Positions 63,837 through 64,000 of a DNA stretch of 64,000 bases are shown here, one piece after another; position 1 is the stretch's first letter, and each line of letters opens with the position of its first letter. Made by a program: the position numbers and the translations under genes. The notes beneath the pieces are model-generated. The model saw only the letters and a program-made list of their open reading frames with translations. It was not told the DNA's origin and made no database searches. Origin of the DNA: Pirellula staleyi DSM 6068. Lineage in GTDB: Bacteria > Planctomycetota > Planctomycetia > Pirellulales > Pirellulaceae. The DNA lies in assembly GCA_945875845.1 (NCBI GenBank), contig CAMCMB010000012.1, positions 1-64,000 on the forward strand. Reading direction: 5' to 3'.

Positions 63837-64000
63837 ATGATGCAGTTTAAGGATGCTTTTAAACTACTAACTGATTATCCACCATTCCCGTGGCAAGAGG
63901 CGCTGTATCGAGACTGGTTCAGTACAGGCAACTTTCCAGCCACTTGCAGTTTGCCGACGGGACTCGGCAAAACATCGGTCGTCGCGGTTTGGCTGATCGC
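63837..64000 (+). CDS. cas3: Type I-G (I-U) CRISPR-associated helicase Cas3, N-terminus, cut by window edge
   Basis: 54 codons are visible (ATG at 63837 or 63840; GGGAAAG upstream). DYPPFPWQEALYRDWF is a Q-motif-like start and CSLPTGLGKTSVVAVWLIA is a Walker A motif (G-L-G-K-T), the opening of the Cas3 DExD/H helicase of this subtype, which lacks an N-terminal HD domain and places it elsewhere. Cas3 unwinds and cuts target DNA after Cascade recognition. The gene continues past base 64000, so completeness is unknown. Confidence 0.85.
   Translation, partial: MMQFKDAFKLLTDYPPFPWQEALYRDWFSTGNFPATCSLPTGLGKTSVVAVWLI

Overview
The window looks like the chromosome of a planctomycete, most likely of the Pirellulales/Rhodopirellula group (inference). 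The diagnostic content is the secreted protein set typical of that phylum: a PSCyt1/DUF1549/DUF1553 cytochrome-like protein paired with DUF1501 (4.4-8.7 kb), a DUF1587/1592/1588/1585 protein paired with DUF1552 (10.4-13.6 kb), and an EF-G of the spirochaete/planctomycete/mitochondrial type. GC content is moderate, ribosome-binding sites are often weak, and gene spacing is loose. Palindromic REP-like elements of several families fill many gaps.

Layout. 0-3.4 kb is accessory: the C-terminal part of an IS200/RAYT-like transposase, then a tight three-gene cassette (TIGR04255 protein and two small unknown proteins). 3.4-17.8 kb holds exported enzymes: a metallophosphoesterase, the two planctomycete cytochrome/DUF pairs, an esterase, a HEAT-repeat protein, an RraA-like protein and a DHDPS-family lyase; the run from 10.4 to 17.7 kb is probably one operon ending at a strong hairpin terminator. 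18.1-22.1 kb is a single 1323-residue lipoprotein that joins a zinc carboxypeptidase (M14) to a DPP-IV-type serine peptidase (S9). 22.2-26.6 kb is a same-strand run: cyclophilin, a two-domain ABC permease with no partner genes, a DUF4105 lipoprotein, a methyltransferase and a CYTH protein.

27.8-38.9 kb is a minus-strand information-processing block: nusA, infB, rbfA, an endonuclease III-like protein with a histone-H1-like tail, yebC, hisD, then fusA. 39.1-49.2 kb contains an FAD-dependent carotenoid-type oxidoreductase, peptidase T, serS, a homologue of the Bacillus spore-coat transglutaminase Tgl, an acyltransferase and clpC. 49.5-57.3 kb has a small membrane protein, an ORF carrying a 9-bp tandem repeat, tRNA-Leu(GAG), def, an ExbB/TolQ channel protein, a PLP decarboxylase and a WecA/MraY-like sugar-phosphate transferase. 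57.4-62.3 kb is an RND efflux pair (adaptor and permease, 4-nt overlap).

The right edge (62.5-64.0 kb) is again accessory: an XRE antitoxin and BrnT-like toxin, two 40-codon ORFs, an inverted-repeat operator candidate, a 37-residue truncated start of csb1 (cas7 of CRISPR type I-G, formerly I-U), and then the beginning of a type I-G cas3 helicase that runs out of the window. The most promising items are this CRISPR-Cas edge, the M14-S9 fusion, the Tgl homologue, the glycosylase-fold/H1-tail protein and the TIGR04255 cassette.
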